NCBI RefSeq assembly: GCF_001884185.1
Contig: NZ_MAOE01000109.1
Coordinates: forward strand, 1 to 64,000
From: Bacillus albus
GTDB taxonomy: Bacteria; Bacillota; Bacilli; Bacillales; Bacillaceae_G
Length of the DNA: 64,000 bases
Direction of reading: 5' to 3'
Position 1 is the first letter of the stretch, and each line of letters opens with the position of its first letter. Shown one piece after another: positions 53,344 to 61,494 of this stretch. The position numbers were made by a program, and so were the translations under genes. Below the pieces are notes generated by a model, which saw nothing but the letters and a program-made list of their open reading frames with translations, had not been told where the DNA came from and did not search any database.

Positions 53344-53723
53344 AGTTTGTAGTCTTTTTTTAACTGCTCTAATGTTTCTAGACTACGAACCGCAAAAGGT
53401 GAATCATCTTCAGAAAATGAATTCATTTGAGTTTCTAATGCCAATTTGAGTGACGCTGTATACTCCGGAATTTCTCCTTCATATTTCTTCACCATTTGCT
53501 CTGGAATATTCGTCTGTTCACGGAAAGCTAAAGCGCGTCTTTCATGGAAAAATGGTACGTCAGCTTGTTTGACGTTATGTAAGTCACCTTGTACTGGATG
53601 TTTTAAAACAGCTAATACTTTTACGACGTAACTGCCAGGACGGCTATTTGTAACTTCGCCGATGTATTTTCCAGTTTTATAAATACCAGTAACGATCTCG
53701 CCAATTTCAAATGTTTCTCTCAT
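53340..53723 (-). CDS. kapB: KapB domain protein
   Basis: 127 residues. KapB in B. subtilis is a lipoprotein needed for KinB-driven sporulation. Here the start MRETFEIGEIVTGIYKTGKYIGEV has no signal peptide or lipobox, and ATG 53723 has its own good ribosome site (GAGGTG). VKVLAVLKHPVQGDLHN and FREQTNIPEQMVKKYEG are characteristic. kinB, its usual neighbour, is not found between it and patB. The stop codon overlaps the TTTAT end of a bcr1-like repeat. Confidence 0.88.
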   Translation of the reverse strand: MRETFEIGEIVTGIYKTGKYIGEVTNSRPGSYVVKVLAVLKHPVQGDLHNVKQADVPFFHERRALAFREQTNIPEQMVKKYEGEIPEYTASLKLALETQMNSFSEDDSPFAVRSLETLEQLKKDYKL

Positions 53724-53891
53724 ATTTTTCACCTCAAGTTTATAGTAAGGAAAGTAAGAGGAGGAGTCAAAGAAATCATTCGCTTTCGGAACGAACCCTT
53801 GAGAATATGAATTGGTTCAACTATAATTTTAAATAATATAACAGAAAATTCTGATGGTTTTTGGATCCTATAATAAGGAGTGGTGTTCCGT

Positions 53892-54068
53892 ATGATGCCT
53901 TTATATTTTCCGGAAGATAAAACAGAATATATTATTCCAGGGATTGTTTGCGTTCTATTTATCATTGGTGCCGTTGCTACGTGGCGCATGTTCATTCGCG
54001 TATCAAAACGAGAAGCAGAGCAATTACAGAAAGTTGAAGAAAAACTGTTAGCTGAAAAGAAACAGTGA
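53892..54068 (+). CDS. Small single-span membrane protein
   Basis: 58 residues. One membrane helix at about 13-32 (YIIPGIVCVLFIIGAVATW) followed by a charged helix (RVSKREAEQLQKVEEKLLAEKKQ). AAGGAG is 11 bases from ATG 53892. No family recognised. Only 69 bases from the following SOD-like gene. Confidence 0.65.
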   Translation: MMPLYFPEDKTEYIIPGIVCVLFIIGAVATWRMFIRVSKREAEQLQKVEEKLLAEKKQ

Positions 54069-54136
54069 CTCATTTTTGTATGTTTCCTTCTATGCTCGGA
54101 CAATCTAAGAGCAGAATGTATTTTGGAGGGAATAGA

Positions 54137-54676
54137 ATGAAAAAACGGCTTTTTTTCAGTTGTTGTTTATTATTTCTGATGGCTGGTTGTGACCAAGGAA
54201 AGCCGAAAGAAATTGACGTGAAATTACATAATGCTTCAGGCGATGAAGTGGGGACTGCGAAAGTAGTGCAGCAAACAAGCGGAGTGAAAATTACGATTAA
54301 AGGGGAAGGTTTTACACCTGGCCCGCACGGACTACATGTACATGAAATTGGAGAGTGTAAAGCACCACGTTTTGAATCAGCTGGGAATCATTTTAATCCG
54401 GATGATAAAAAGCATGGTCTTCTTAATCCGAAGGGTGCAGAAAACGGTGATTTACCGAACGTAATCGCAGACGGTTCAGGAAAGATTAAAGCAGAAATCG
54501 ATGCGCCGAACATAACGCTTGAAGAAGGAAAAACGACAATTCATAGAAAAGATGGAGCGTCTATTATTATTACAGAAAACGCTGATGATGGGATGACACA
54601 ACCGACAGGTAAATCCGGTGATCGAATTGCTTGTGGTGTTATTGTAAAAAAAGCATCGGATATGAAGAAAAAGTAA
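54137..54676 (+). CDS. Cu/Zn superoxide dismutase-like lipoprotein with missing ligands
   Basis: 179 residues. Lipoprotein signal with LMAGC (Cys18). The SOD_Cu domain keeps GLHVHEIG (two Cu His), GNHF (bridging His), KKHG and GDLPNV (Zn His and Asp), and the disulfide pair C-GECKAP / RIACGV. However the usual HAGDLPN reads ENGDLPN, and the Cu-ligand His of the VVH-type strand is replaced by Thr (SIIITEN). Like B. subtilis YojM, it may therefore not be an active dismutase. ATG 54137 follows TTGGAGGG. Confidence 0.88.
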   Translation: MKKRLFFSCCLLFLMAGCDQGKPKEIDVKLHNASGDEVGTAKVVQQTSGVKITIKGEGFTPGPHGLHVHEIGECKAPRFESAGNHFNPDDKKHGLLNPKGAENGDLPNVIADGSGKIKAEIDAPNITLEEGKTTIHRKDGASIIITENADDGMTQPTGKSGDRIACGVIVKKASDMKKK

Positions 54677-54703
54677 AAGCTACCGTGCGCGGTAGCTTTT
54701 TTT
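54675..54703. terminator. Terminator after the SOD-like gene
   Basis: AAAAGCTACC-gtgc-GCGGTAGCTTTT with T-run. Confidence 0.85.
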
Positions 54704-54711
54704 GTGAAACG

Positions 54712-54803
54712 ATTATATCGGCGATTATTGGAATATATCGACCGTAACTCGAAATATATCAGCGATTTTTAAAATATATCGACTTACCGACAAAATATGA
54801 CAA
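54712..54803. repeat. ATATATC-type intergenic repeat, copy 2
   Basis: Units of the same order as the copy at 52-165: ATATATCAGCGATT and AATATATCGAC, ending GACAAAATATGACA. Sits between the SOD-like gene and the end of patB. Confidence 0.6.
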
Positions 54804-54834
54804 AAGAGTCTGTCCCAAATAAACTCCTTTCTTA

Positions 54835-55986
54835 TTATGAAAATGTGTGGCGCAGTCTATTTAAAATTTCTTCTAAAACAGATCTTGGACAGCCGATGTT
54901 AATTCGAATATGTTCCTCGCCGCCTAATCCGTATTTTTCACCAGGCTCAACGATAATTTTTCCTTTTTCCTCAAGTAATTTAGTGCGCTCGTCTTGAGAA
55001 AGGTTTAGAGCAGAACAATCAATCCACAATAAAAAACTACCTTCTGGTTTCGTTACAGAAAGAGCAGGTATGTGATCTTTAATATATTTACAAGCAAATT
55101 GAGCATTATCTTCTATATATAATCGAATTTCATTTAGCCAATCGTTACATTCTGTATAGGCACTTTGCATCGCTGTATAGGCAAATGTATTTAATCCGTG
55201 GAAACCTTGTCTATATTGGATAGACGTAAAGGCTTGACGGAGTTTTTCGTTTGGAATGATAATAATCGACGCTTGTAATCCAGCGATATTAAATGTTTTA
55301 CTCGGAGCCATACAAGTAATCGTACGTGCTGCTAAGTCTTCTGATAAGGAAGCGAACGGTGTATGTGTATGATTTGCATAAATAATATCGGAATGAATTT
55401 CATCCGCTACAACGATTACATTATATTTCGTACATAACGCGCCAAGCTGTGTGAGTTCCTCTTTTGACCAAACACGCCCGATTGGATTATGAGGACTACA
55501 AAGAAGCATAAGTTTGACGCCTTGTTGGAATTGCTTTTCAAAATGCTCGAAGTCTATTGCATATGTATCATTTTGTTTCTGTAATGGACTCACGCATAAT
55601 TGTCTATTGTTTGTTGTAACCATTTCGAAAAATGGGGGATAAATAGGTGGTTGTACGAGAACGGATTCATTTTCCTTTGTGAAGGCCTGTATGCTCGTAC
55701 TAAGAGCTGGAACGATTCCAGCGCTAAAGACAATCCATTCTTTTTGAATATCCCAGTTGTACTGTTTTTTTGTCCAGTTACAAATAATATCTCCAATATT
55801 TTCGGGAGGAAGTGTATAGCCGAAAATAGGATGCTCGATACGTTTCTTTAAAGCAGTTTGAATTGGTTGTGGTACTTCAAAATCCATATCAGCAATCCAA
55901 GCGTGGATAAGTTCTTCGTTTTTATATGTATCCCATTTTATACTATGAGTTCCACGTCGATTGACTGTTTTATGAAATAGTTGCAT
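54835..55986 (-). CDS. patB: PatB-type C-S lyase / aminotransferase
   Basis: 383 residues, PLP-dependent MalY/PatB family (cystathionine beta-lyase-like). YGTL-like entry FGYTLPPENIGDII, AGIVPALSTSIQAF, SPHNPIGRVW, the PLP tyrosine/Asp block DEIHSDII, and the PLP lysine in PSKTFNIAGLQ. C-terminal GSFLLWIDCS matches the family. ATG follows AAGGGGGC. Neighbour of kapB/yugE as in B. subtilis, though kinB is absent. Confidence 0.92.
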   Translation of the reverse strand: MQLFHKTVNRRGTHSIKWDTYKNEELIHAWIADMDFEVPQPIQTALKKRIEHPIFGYTLPPENIGDIICNWTKKQYNWDIQKEWIVFSAGIVPALSTSIQAFTKENESVLVQPPIYPPFFEMVTTNNRQLCVSPLQKQNDTYAIDFEHFEKQFQQGVKLMLLCSPHNPIGRVWSKEELTQLGALCTKYNVIVVADEIHSDIIYANHTHTPFASLSEDLAARTITCMAPSKTFNIAGLQASIIIIPNEKLRQAFTSIQYRQGFHGLNTFAYTAMQSAYTECNDWLNEIRLYIEDNAQFACKYIKDHIPALSVTKPEGSFLLWIDCSALNLSQDERTKLLEEKGKIIVEPGEKYGLGGEEHIRINIGCPRSVLEEILNRLRHTFS

Positions 55987-56103
55987 AAGTTTGCCCCCTT
56001 CTTCTGTAAAACCGTTAAGTTATGAAAGTACTCTCTCTTCTTATAGAATAGCTGATGTGATAGGATAAAGAAAAGTATTAAAAAGTGAAAAGGCGGGAAG
56101 CGA

Positions 56104-56355
56104 ATGGGTACATATGAAAAGATGATAGAGGTTGTGAAGAATTGGGATCCGTTTCAAATGGGACCGGAGTTTTATGAAACAGAAGCGAGCGATGTCGTGA
56201 ACGTCGTAAGTGTGTTCGATGATCCAAAATACATCGCAAAGAAGATTCAACATATATACTTTATGTCTTTTGAGGAAGTACCTGCGCTTGAAAAATGTGA
56301 GAAGTTAGCTGTAGAATTACTTGTAATAAAAGAAGGCGGAAGTTGTTCATTGTAG
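56104..56355 (+). CDS. yugE: YugE, DUF1871 family protein
   Basis: 83 residues, acidic, helical. MIEVVKNWDPFQMGPEFYETEASDVVNVV and AKKIQHIYFMSFEEVP are conserved in DUF1871. Function unknown; no signal. ATG follows the weak GCGGGAAGCG. Ends in a perfect 25-base palindrome. Confidence 0.88.
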   Translation: MGTYEKMIEVVKNWDPFQMGPEFYETEASDVVNVVSVFDDPKYIAKKIQHIYFMSFEEVPALEKCEKLAVELLVIKEGGSCSL

Positions 56356-56378
56356 GCTGTCGGAATTTCCGACAGCCT
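56354..56378. terminator. Perfect palindrome between yugE and yugF
   Basis: AGGCTGTCGGAATTTCCGACAGCCT forms a stem of about 11 pairs; T-run on the plus strand is short. Confidence 0.75.
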
Positions 56379-56384
56379 TTCATA

Positions 56385-57224
56385 TTATTGTGCAGAAAAA
56401 GAGATGATTTCTTCATAAACGTGTTCAGGTTTTTCTTCAGGTAGTAAATGTCCTGTGTTTTCGTAAGAAATAAATTTCGAATTCGGTAAATCTTTGTGTA
56501 GACGATGACCTACATCTAGAGGGACGACGCGATCTTTTTCACCCCAAATGAGTAGTGTAGGTGTTTCGATTTTTTGTAATTCAGTTGAAGATAAGTCACC
56601 TTCACGATCTCGTATCATACGAGTCAAAGCAGGGAAGATACGGTTGTCATAAAAAGGAGCGGAGTAACCTTCCTTCATCTCATCATCAATTAATGAGTGA
56701 TCATGAACGACATTCATTAAGTTATGAACGATGCCGCGCCGGATAATCCAGTTTTTTACGTATAAATGAAAGAACGGTAAATAAGAAGAATACAGTAAAG
56801 GCAAAGCTGCGCGTGCTAAATAGCTAGAGCTGCATAGTAAAATTGTCTTTGAGATTAATTCAGGACGTATACGGTTTACATAAAGAGAAATTTGACCTCC
56901 CATAGAATGTCCAACTAATACAATATTGGAGAGAGATAAGTGTTCAATTAAATCGATAATAACCGTTGCTAAATTGTGATAAGAATATTTAAATAGATGC
57001 GACTTATCACTTTTTCCGAACGGTGGTAAATCAAGAGCAATTACTGTTCCTTCCTTCGATAGTAAAGGGATAAGACGGCGGTAACTGAATGAAGAAGATA
57101 AAAAGCCGTGAACGAGTACGAAAGTAGGACGTTCTGTTTTGTTTTCATGTTCATACAATTCGTAATGAACAGTAGTGCCGCGAGTGGAAAAAGTGAAATA
57201 AGGACAAGTATATTCGTGATTCAT
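56385..57224 (-). CDS. yugF: Alpha/beta hydrolase YugF
   Basis: 279 residues. Oxyanion motif FVLVHGFLSSSFSY, nucleophile elbow LVGHSMGGQIS (Ser in GHSMG), Asp in ETPTLLIWGEKDRVVPL, and His in YENTGHLLPEE. No signal, so cytosolic. The substrate is not known. ATG follows TTGGAGTGAC. Confidence 0.9.
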   Translation of the reverse strand: MNHEYTCPYFTFSTRGTTVHYELYEHENKTERPTFVLVHGFLSSSFSYRRLIPLLSKEGTVIALDLPPFGKSDKSHLFKYSYHNLATVIIDLIEHLSLSNIVLVGHSMGGQISLYVNRIRPELISKTILLCSSSYLARAALPLLYSSYLPFFHLYVKNWIIRRGIVHNLMNVVHDHSLIDDEMKEGYSAPFYDNRIFPALTRMIRDREGDLSSTELQKIETPTLLIWGEKDRVVPLDVGHRLHKDLPNSKFISYENTGHLLPEEKPEHVYEEIISFSAQ

Positions 57225-57289
57225 TTTTTGTCACTCCATTGATTTTTGTTCATATCATCTCCAAGGCAGAAAAAAATATGTTAACAAAA

Positions 57290-57322
57290 AAAGGCAAGAT
57301 GACGATGTCATCTTGCCTTTCA
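57290..57322. terminator. Hairpin between the dehydrogenase and yugF genes
   Basis: AAAGGCAAGATGAC pairs with GTCATCTTGCCTTT; T-rich on the minus strand (terminator of the 2-hydroxyacid dehydrogenase). Confidence 0.88.
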
Positions 57323-57333
57323 CTTATTCATTA

Positions 57334-58296
57334 TTATCCGCGAACAATATTAGGCGGTGTTTTTCCTTGTAACCCTGCAACTAAATTTTCAGCGGCCGTC
57401 ATAGCCATTTGCTGCCTCGTTTTTAATGTTGCAGATCCGATGTGTGGTAAAGTAACGACATTTTGTAAGGATAAGAGCGGATTGTCTTTTTGAATCGGCT
57501 CTTGTGTAAAAGTATCGATGCCTGCTGCAAAGATTTTCTTTTCTGTTAAGGCATGAATTAACGCTTCTTCATCGACTGTTTTCCCGCGAGAAGCATTAAT
57601 GAAGATTGCTGTTTCTTTCATTAATGAAAATTCTTTTTCTCCGATAAGCTGATACGTTTCATCTGTTAATGGAGTAAGAAGAACAATAAAGTCAGATCGC
57701 TTTAGTAGCGTCTGTAAATCACAATATGTAGCATCGAATTTTTGCTCCGCTTCTTCTTTACGGCGACGGTTATAATAAAGAACATCCATATCAAATCCGA
57801 ATTTTGCTCGTTTTGCAACAGCTTCTCCAATTCGGCCCATACCGATAATGCCAATTGTACTATGGTGTACATCCAGCCCGAAGTGCTCTTTTCCAATTTC
57901 GGCATTCCATTCACCATTTTTTACGTAGGAGTCAAGTTCGCAAACACGGCGACTAGCAGATAACATAAGAGCGAAAACGAGGTCAGCTACTGTATCATCT
58001 AGTACGTATGGTGTATTCGTTCCGATTACATTTCGCTTTTCCATCGCTTGTAAATCAAAATTATCGTAACCGACAGAAATGTTGCTCACTACTTTTAAGT
58101 TAGGAGCTACCTCTAATAATTCTTCATTAATAGCAGATCCAAAATTTAATAAACCATCTTTATCTTGTATTTTCTCTAATAGGACATCACGAGGTACCTT
58201 CTCATTTTTCTCCCACTTTTCATAATGACAGTGTTCTGATAAATATTTTTCTACAAATGTTGGAACTGGCTCGGCAATATAAACTTTTGGTTTCAC
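57334..58296 (-). CDS. D-isomer 2-hydroxyacid dehydrogenase (glyoxylate/glycerate type)
   Basis: About 320 residues. The NAD(P) site IGIIGMGRIGEAVAKRAK lies near residue 150; catalytic Arg in NASRGKTVDEEALIHAL, Glu in TFTQEPI and His in LPHIGSATLKTRQ. Probably a glyoxylate/hydroxypyruvate reductase or phosphoglycerate-type enzyme. The start is GTG 58296 behind AAGGGGATGG. The longer frame to 58383 runs into a bcr1-like remnant and is not taken. Confidence 0.88.
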   Translation of the reverse strand: MKPKVYIAEPVPTFVEKYLSEHCHYEKWEKNEKVPRDVLLEKIQDKDGLLNFGSAINEELLEVAPNLKVVSNISVGYDNFDLQAMEKRNVIGTNTPYVLDDTVADLVFALMLSASRRVCELDSYVKNGEWNAEIGKEHFGLDVHHSTIGIIGMGRIGEAVAKRAKFGFDMDVLYYNRRRKEEAEQKFDATYCDLQTLLKRSDFIVLLTPLTDETYQLIGEKEFSLMKETAIFINASRGKTVDEEALIHALTEKKIFAAGIDTFTQEPIQKDNPLLSLQNVVTLPHIGSATLKTRQQMAMTAAENLVAGLQGKTPPNIVRG

Positions 58297-58314
58297 GGTT
58301 CCATCCCCTTTCGC

Positions 58315-58353
58315 TTTATCACGCATTTTTCTGCTGATTAAAGTTTCACTTTG
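58315..58353. repeat. bcr1-like remnant, left fragment
   Basis: TTTAT (58315-58319) is followed by a short piece with the conserved end GATTAAAGTTTCAC, and abuts the fuller copy. I read it as an older, mostly deleted copy. Confidence 0.55.
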
Positions 58354-58354
58354 C

Positions 58355-58501
58355 CCCGCTTTAACGAGCAGTAAGACTCCCACCTAAAAGACGATTGAGA
58401 TAAAGAAGTGAGGTGGGAGATCAACTGCTCGTAAAATCCCGATTGGTGCGGGCTAATAACCCATGGGGTAAACCTTTCCATGGATTAAAGTTTTACTTTA
58501 T
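58355..58501. repeat. bcr1-like repeat, near full-length copy
   Basis: The core CCCGCTTTAACGAGCAGTAAG (58355 on) to GATTAAAGTTTTAC ends in TTTAT (58497-58501). ACGAGCAG and TCCCACCT pair with AGGTGGGA and CTGCTCGT, a long internal hairpin. The length of about 147 fits the roughly 155-base bcr1 element as I recall it. Three shorter relatives lie in the window. Confidence 0.78.
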
Positions 58502-58591
58502 TTTGACATAATTCACTAAAAAAATCTTCTTTTCAAACTGGAAAGGGTATTTGTATAATTTAGACACAAACGAATAGGAAGGATGATTTAT

Positions 58592-59089
58592 ATGGTGACA
58601 GAAAAGGAATTAGAATTATTAGCTTGTCTTGAAAAAAGTAGTCGATTAACTGTAGATACATTAGCGAAGCTGTTAAATATAGAAGTAGAAGAAATAAAGA
58701 AAATGGTTGAAAAATTAGAAGCGGAAAAGATTATCGTGGATTATGTAACACATATCGATTGGACGAAGGTGAAAGAACATACAGGTTTAACGGCGATGAT
58801 CGATGTGAAAGTTACGCCAAAGCACGGCGTTGGGTTCGATGCGGTTGCTGAACAAATTTATCGCTATTCAGAAGTAAAGTCCGTGTATTTAATGTCAGGG
58901 ACATATGATCTTTCTATTACATTAGAAGGAAAGACAATGGGAGAAGTAGCGATGTTTGTTTCTGAGAAATTAGCAACAATTGAATCTGTCGTTTCTACGA
59001 CAACGCATTTCATTTTGAAGAAGTATAAGCATGAGGGAATTATTTATGAAAAAAACGATGATGATAAGCGAATTGTGGTGACACCATGA
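58592..59089 (+). CDS. alaR: Lrp/AsnC family regulator AlaR
   Basis: 165 residues. HTH (RLTVDTLAKLLNIEVEEIKKMVEKLEAE) at the N-terminus and RAM ligand domain (AMIDVKVTPKHGVGFDAVAEQIYRYSEVKSVYLMSGTYDLSITLEG) after it. In B. subtilis AlaR activates the alanine transaminase gene that follows. ATG 58592 follows AAGG at nine bases. Overlaps alaT by four bases (ATGA). Confidence 0.92.
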   Translation: MVTEKELELLACLEKSSRLTVDTLAKLLNIEVEEIKKMVEKLEAEKIIVDYVTHIDWTKVKEHTGLTAMIDVKVTPKHGVGFDAVAEQIYRYSEVKSVYLMSGTYDLSITLEGKTMGEVAMFVSEKLATIESVVSTTTHFILKKYKHEGIIYEKNDDDKRIVVTP

Positions 59090-60276
59090 AGCAATTTGAA
59101 CTATCTAGAGCAGCAGAATCATTACAACCATCAGGTATTCGAAAGTTTTTCGATTTAGCAGCAAATATGAAAGGTGTTATTTCTCTTGGAGTAGGAGAGC
59201 CTGACTTCGTTACACCTTGGAATGTGAGGCAAGCGTGTATCCGTTCTTTAGAACAAGGATATACGTCATATACAGCAAATGCAGGATTATTGGAGCTCCG
59301 TCAAGAAATAGCAAAGTATCTAAAAAAACAATTTGCAGTATCTTATGACCCAAACGATGAAATCATTGTTACAGTTGGAGCGAGTCAGGCGTTAGATGTA
59401 GCGATGCGTGCTATTATAAATCCTGATGATGAAGTACTCATTATTGAACCGAGTTTCGTTTCTTATGCACCGCTTGTAACATTAGCTGGAGGAGTTCCGG
59501 TTCCTGTGGCGACTACTTTAGAAAATGAGTTTAAAGTACAACCAAAGCAAATTGAAGCAGCTATTACAGCGAAAACAAAGGCGATTTTGCTTTGTTCACC
59601 AAATAACCCAACAGGTGCAATGTTAAATAAATCCGAGCTTGAAGAAATAGCAGTGATTGTTGAAAAGTACAATTTAATCGTATTATCTGATGAAATTTAT
59701 GCAGAGCTTGTATACGACGAAAAATATACAAGTTTTGCGAGTATGAAAAATATGCGCGAGCATACGATTTTAATTTCAGGATTTTCAAAAGGATTTGCGA
59801 TGACAGGATGGCGCCTCGGTATGATTGCAGCTCCTGTTCATTTTTCAGAATTAATGCTCAAAATTCACCAGTATTCCATGATGTGTGCACCGACGATGTC
59901 TCAGTTCGCAGCGCTTGAAGCGTTACGGGCGGGGAATGATGAAGTAATTCGGATGAGAGATAGTTATAAGAAGCGCCGTAATTTTATGACGACATCTTTC
60001 AATGAAATGGGATTAACATGTCATGTGCCTGGCGGAGCATTTTATGTCTTTCCTTCTATTTCTTCAACTGGACTATCTTCGGCGGAATTTGCAGAACAGT
60101 TATTATTAGAAGAAAAAGTGGCTGTTGTACCTGGAAGTGTATTTGGCGAAAGTGGTGAAGGATTTATTCGTTGTTCGTATGCAACATCGCTTGAACAGCT
60201 GATGGAAGCAATGAAAAGAATGGAACGTTTTATAGAGAATAAAAAAAGGACAAAACACAATACGTTTTGTCCATAA
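59086..60276 (+). CDS. alaT: Alanine transaminase AlaT (class I/II aminotransferase)
   Basis: 396 residues, PLP-dependent fold type I. LGVGEPDFVTPWNV, CSPNNPTGAML, the PLP Asp/Tyr block SDEIYAELVYD and PLP lysine in SGFSKGFAMTGWRLG with C-terminal RCSYATS carrying the carboxylate-binding Arg. Makes alanine from pyruvate and glutamate. Translated from ATGA overlapping the alaR stop. The last codons form the hairpin GGACAAAAC / GTTTTGTCC (60248-60272). Confidence 0.94.
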   Translation: MKQFELSRAAESLQPSGIRKFFDLAANMKGVISLGVGEPDFVTPWNVRQACIRSLEQGYTSYTANAGLLELRQEIAKYLKKQFAVSYDPNDEIIVTVGASQALDVAMRAIINPDDEVLIIEPSFVSYAPLVTLAGGVPVPVATTLENEFKVQPKQIEAAITAKTKAILLCSPNNPTGAMLNKSELEEIAVIVEKYNLIVLSDEIYAELVYDEKYTSFASMKNMREHTILISGFSKGFAMTGWRLGMIAAPVHFSELMLKIHQYSMMCAPTMSQFAALEALRAGNDEVIRMRDSYKKRRNFMTTSFNEMGLTCHVPGGAFYVFPSISSTGLSSAEFAEQLLLEEKVAVVPGSVFGESGEGFIRCSYATSLEQLMEAMKRMERFIENKKRTKHNTFCP

Positions 60277-60364
60277 AAGGGGGGGAATACTAGAAAGCCA
60301 TGTGTTAGTATTCTATCCTAATATTGGAGAATTATACTTACTTAAGGAAATTTTTTCATGAATT

Positions 60365-60440
60365 TTGAATGAGTTCTGTCATAGTGGTATAATTTACTAA
60401 TATAAGGTGTGCGTATCCTGAGTCGCTTTACTTAGGGTAC
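60365..60440 (+). promoter_or_regulatory. yugI promoter and structured leader
   Basis: TTGAAT (60365-60370) and a perfect TATAAT (60388-60393) are 17 bases apart, a strong promoter. The leader, about 130 bases, contains GTGCGTATCCT and AGGGTACGTAT, which pair as an imperfect stem near 60409-60445. Confidence 0.7.
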
Positions 60441-60529
60441 GTATTAACTAATCGGATATTTAACAATAAATCATCTGCTTTGCTATCTACAATTGTAGAG
60501 AAAATGGTAAACGTATGGGAGTGTTTCAT

Positions 60530-60874
60530 ATGTCAGAACAATATACAACAGGAGTGGTTGTAACAGGGAAAGTGACTGGGATTCAAGATTACGGTGCATT
60601 TGTAGCGTTAGATGCAGAAACACAAGGACTTGTGCATATATCTGAAATTACAAATGGATATGTAAAGGATATTCATGACTTTTTAAAAGTCGGCGATACA
60701 GTAGAAGTAAAAGTACTTTCAATTGATGAAGAACACAGAAAAATGAGTTTATCGTTAAAAGCGGCGAAAAGAAAACAAGGACGGATTCTTATACCGAATC
60801 CATCTAAGGACGGATTTAATACGCTGCGAGAAAAGCTAACAGAATGGATTGAAGAGTCCGAGTTAACAAAGTAA
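60530..60874 (+). CDS. yugI: S1-domain RNA-binding protein YugI (general stress protein 13)
   Basis: 114 residues. One S1 domain: GVVVTGKVTGIQDYGAFVALDAETQGLVHISEITNGYVKDIHDFLKVGDTVEVKVLSIDEEHRKMSLSLKA. A basic tail (KRKQGRI) follows. GSP13 binds RNA and possibly ribosomes. ATG 60530 follows GGGAGTG at six bases; ATG 60515 lies inside that ribosome site. Ends in a strong terminator. Confidence 0.92.
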   Translation: MSEQYTTGVVVTGKVTGIQDYGAFVALDAETQGLVHISEITNGYVKDIHDFLKVGDTVEVKVLSIDEEHRKMSLSLKAAKRKQGRILIPNPSKDGFNTLREKLTEWIEESELTK

Positions 60875-60905
60875 AAGAGGAACGCATATGAGCGTTCCTC
60901 TTTTA
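60873..60905. terminator. Terminator after yugI
   Basis: AAAAGAGGAACGC pairs with GCGTTCCTCTTTT, loop TCATAT-like. Confidence 0.88.
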
Positions 60906-60930
60906 CTTTTTCTTATGATATATATTTGCA

Positions 60931-60954
60931 AATATGATTGCATGCAATCATATT
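60931..60954. other. 24-base perfect palindrome
   Basis: AATATGATTGCA followed at once by its exact reverse complement TGCAATCATATT. It lies between the yugI terminator and the yuzA end, with no gene. It could be an operator-like dyad or a hairpin. Confidence 0.6.
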
Positions 60955-60986
60955 CGTATGTCGGAGGTGGAGTAAGGACATACTGA

Positions 60987-61220
60987 CTAGCGAATTTCGT
61001 TCGTTTCTGGGTGAGTGCCAAGATTTTCTGATGGTTTAAAGAGTAAACCAAGATTGATAAGCCCAGAAATACCGACGATGCCGTAAATAATACGTGAAAG
61101 AGCTGAGTTTTGTCCACCGAAAATGGCTGCCACTAAGTCAAACTGGAAGAACCCGATTAGTCCCCAGTTCACAGCGCCAATTACAGTAAAGACTAATGCG
61201 ATACGTTGTAGTGTACTCAT
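60987..61220 (-). CDS. yuzA: YuzA, DUF378 membrane protein
   Basis: 77 residues with two membrane helices (LVFTVIGAVNWGLIGFF and RIIYGIVGISGLINLGLLF) around a short loop. DUF378 family, function unknown. ATG follows AAGGGGGGC. Conserved beside yugI and pgi. Confidence 0.92.
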   Translation of the reverse strand: MSTLQRIALVFTVIGAVNWGLIGFFQFDLVAAIFGGQNSALSRIIYGIVGISGLINLGLLFKPSENLGTHPETNEIR

Positions 61221-61400
61221 GAAAAAGCCCCCCTTAATTGTGAAGCATGAGCAAGCGATGAGTTAATTAACTCTTTTATAGAATGGTGTAGTTATGTTGT
61301 TTTTATACATAAAAAATATAAGAAAAAGGATGTATATACATCTATACCGAAAAATGCGAATTTTTATGCAAAAAATGAACTTTTTCTAAAAAATATATAT

Positions 61401-61414
61401 TGGTTACGTTTACA
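61401..61414. promoter_or_regulatory. Candidate cre site upstream of pgi
   Basis: TGGTTACGTTTACA reads TGTAAACGTAACCA on the minus strand, one mismatch from the CcpA cre consensus. It is 81 bases upstream of the pgi start, a suitable place for carbon control. Chance matches are possible in AT-rich DNA. Confidence 0.4.
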
Positions 61415-61494
61415 ATGTTTGAATCGCTTGATTTACAACTTCAGTTTCGCTAAAGTGAATACAGAAATACATATCCATAATTGGAGGGAAAAAG

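Noticed and set aside
53729-54103. Minus-strand frame opposite the small membrane protein gene
   Set aside because: The plus-strand frame has a clear membrane helix and a ribosome site; the reverse frame has neither and crosses the promoter area of kapB.
57334-58383. Longer start for the 2-hydroxyacid dehydrogenase
   Set aside because: The extra 29 codons run into bcr1-like repeat sequence and lack a ribosome site.
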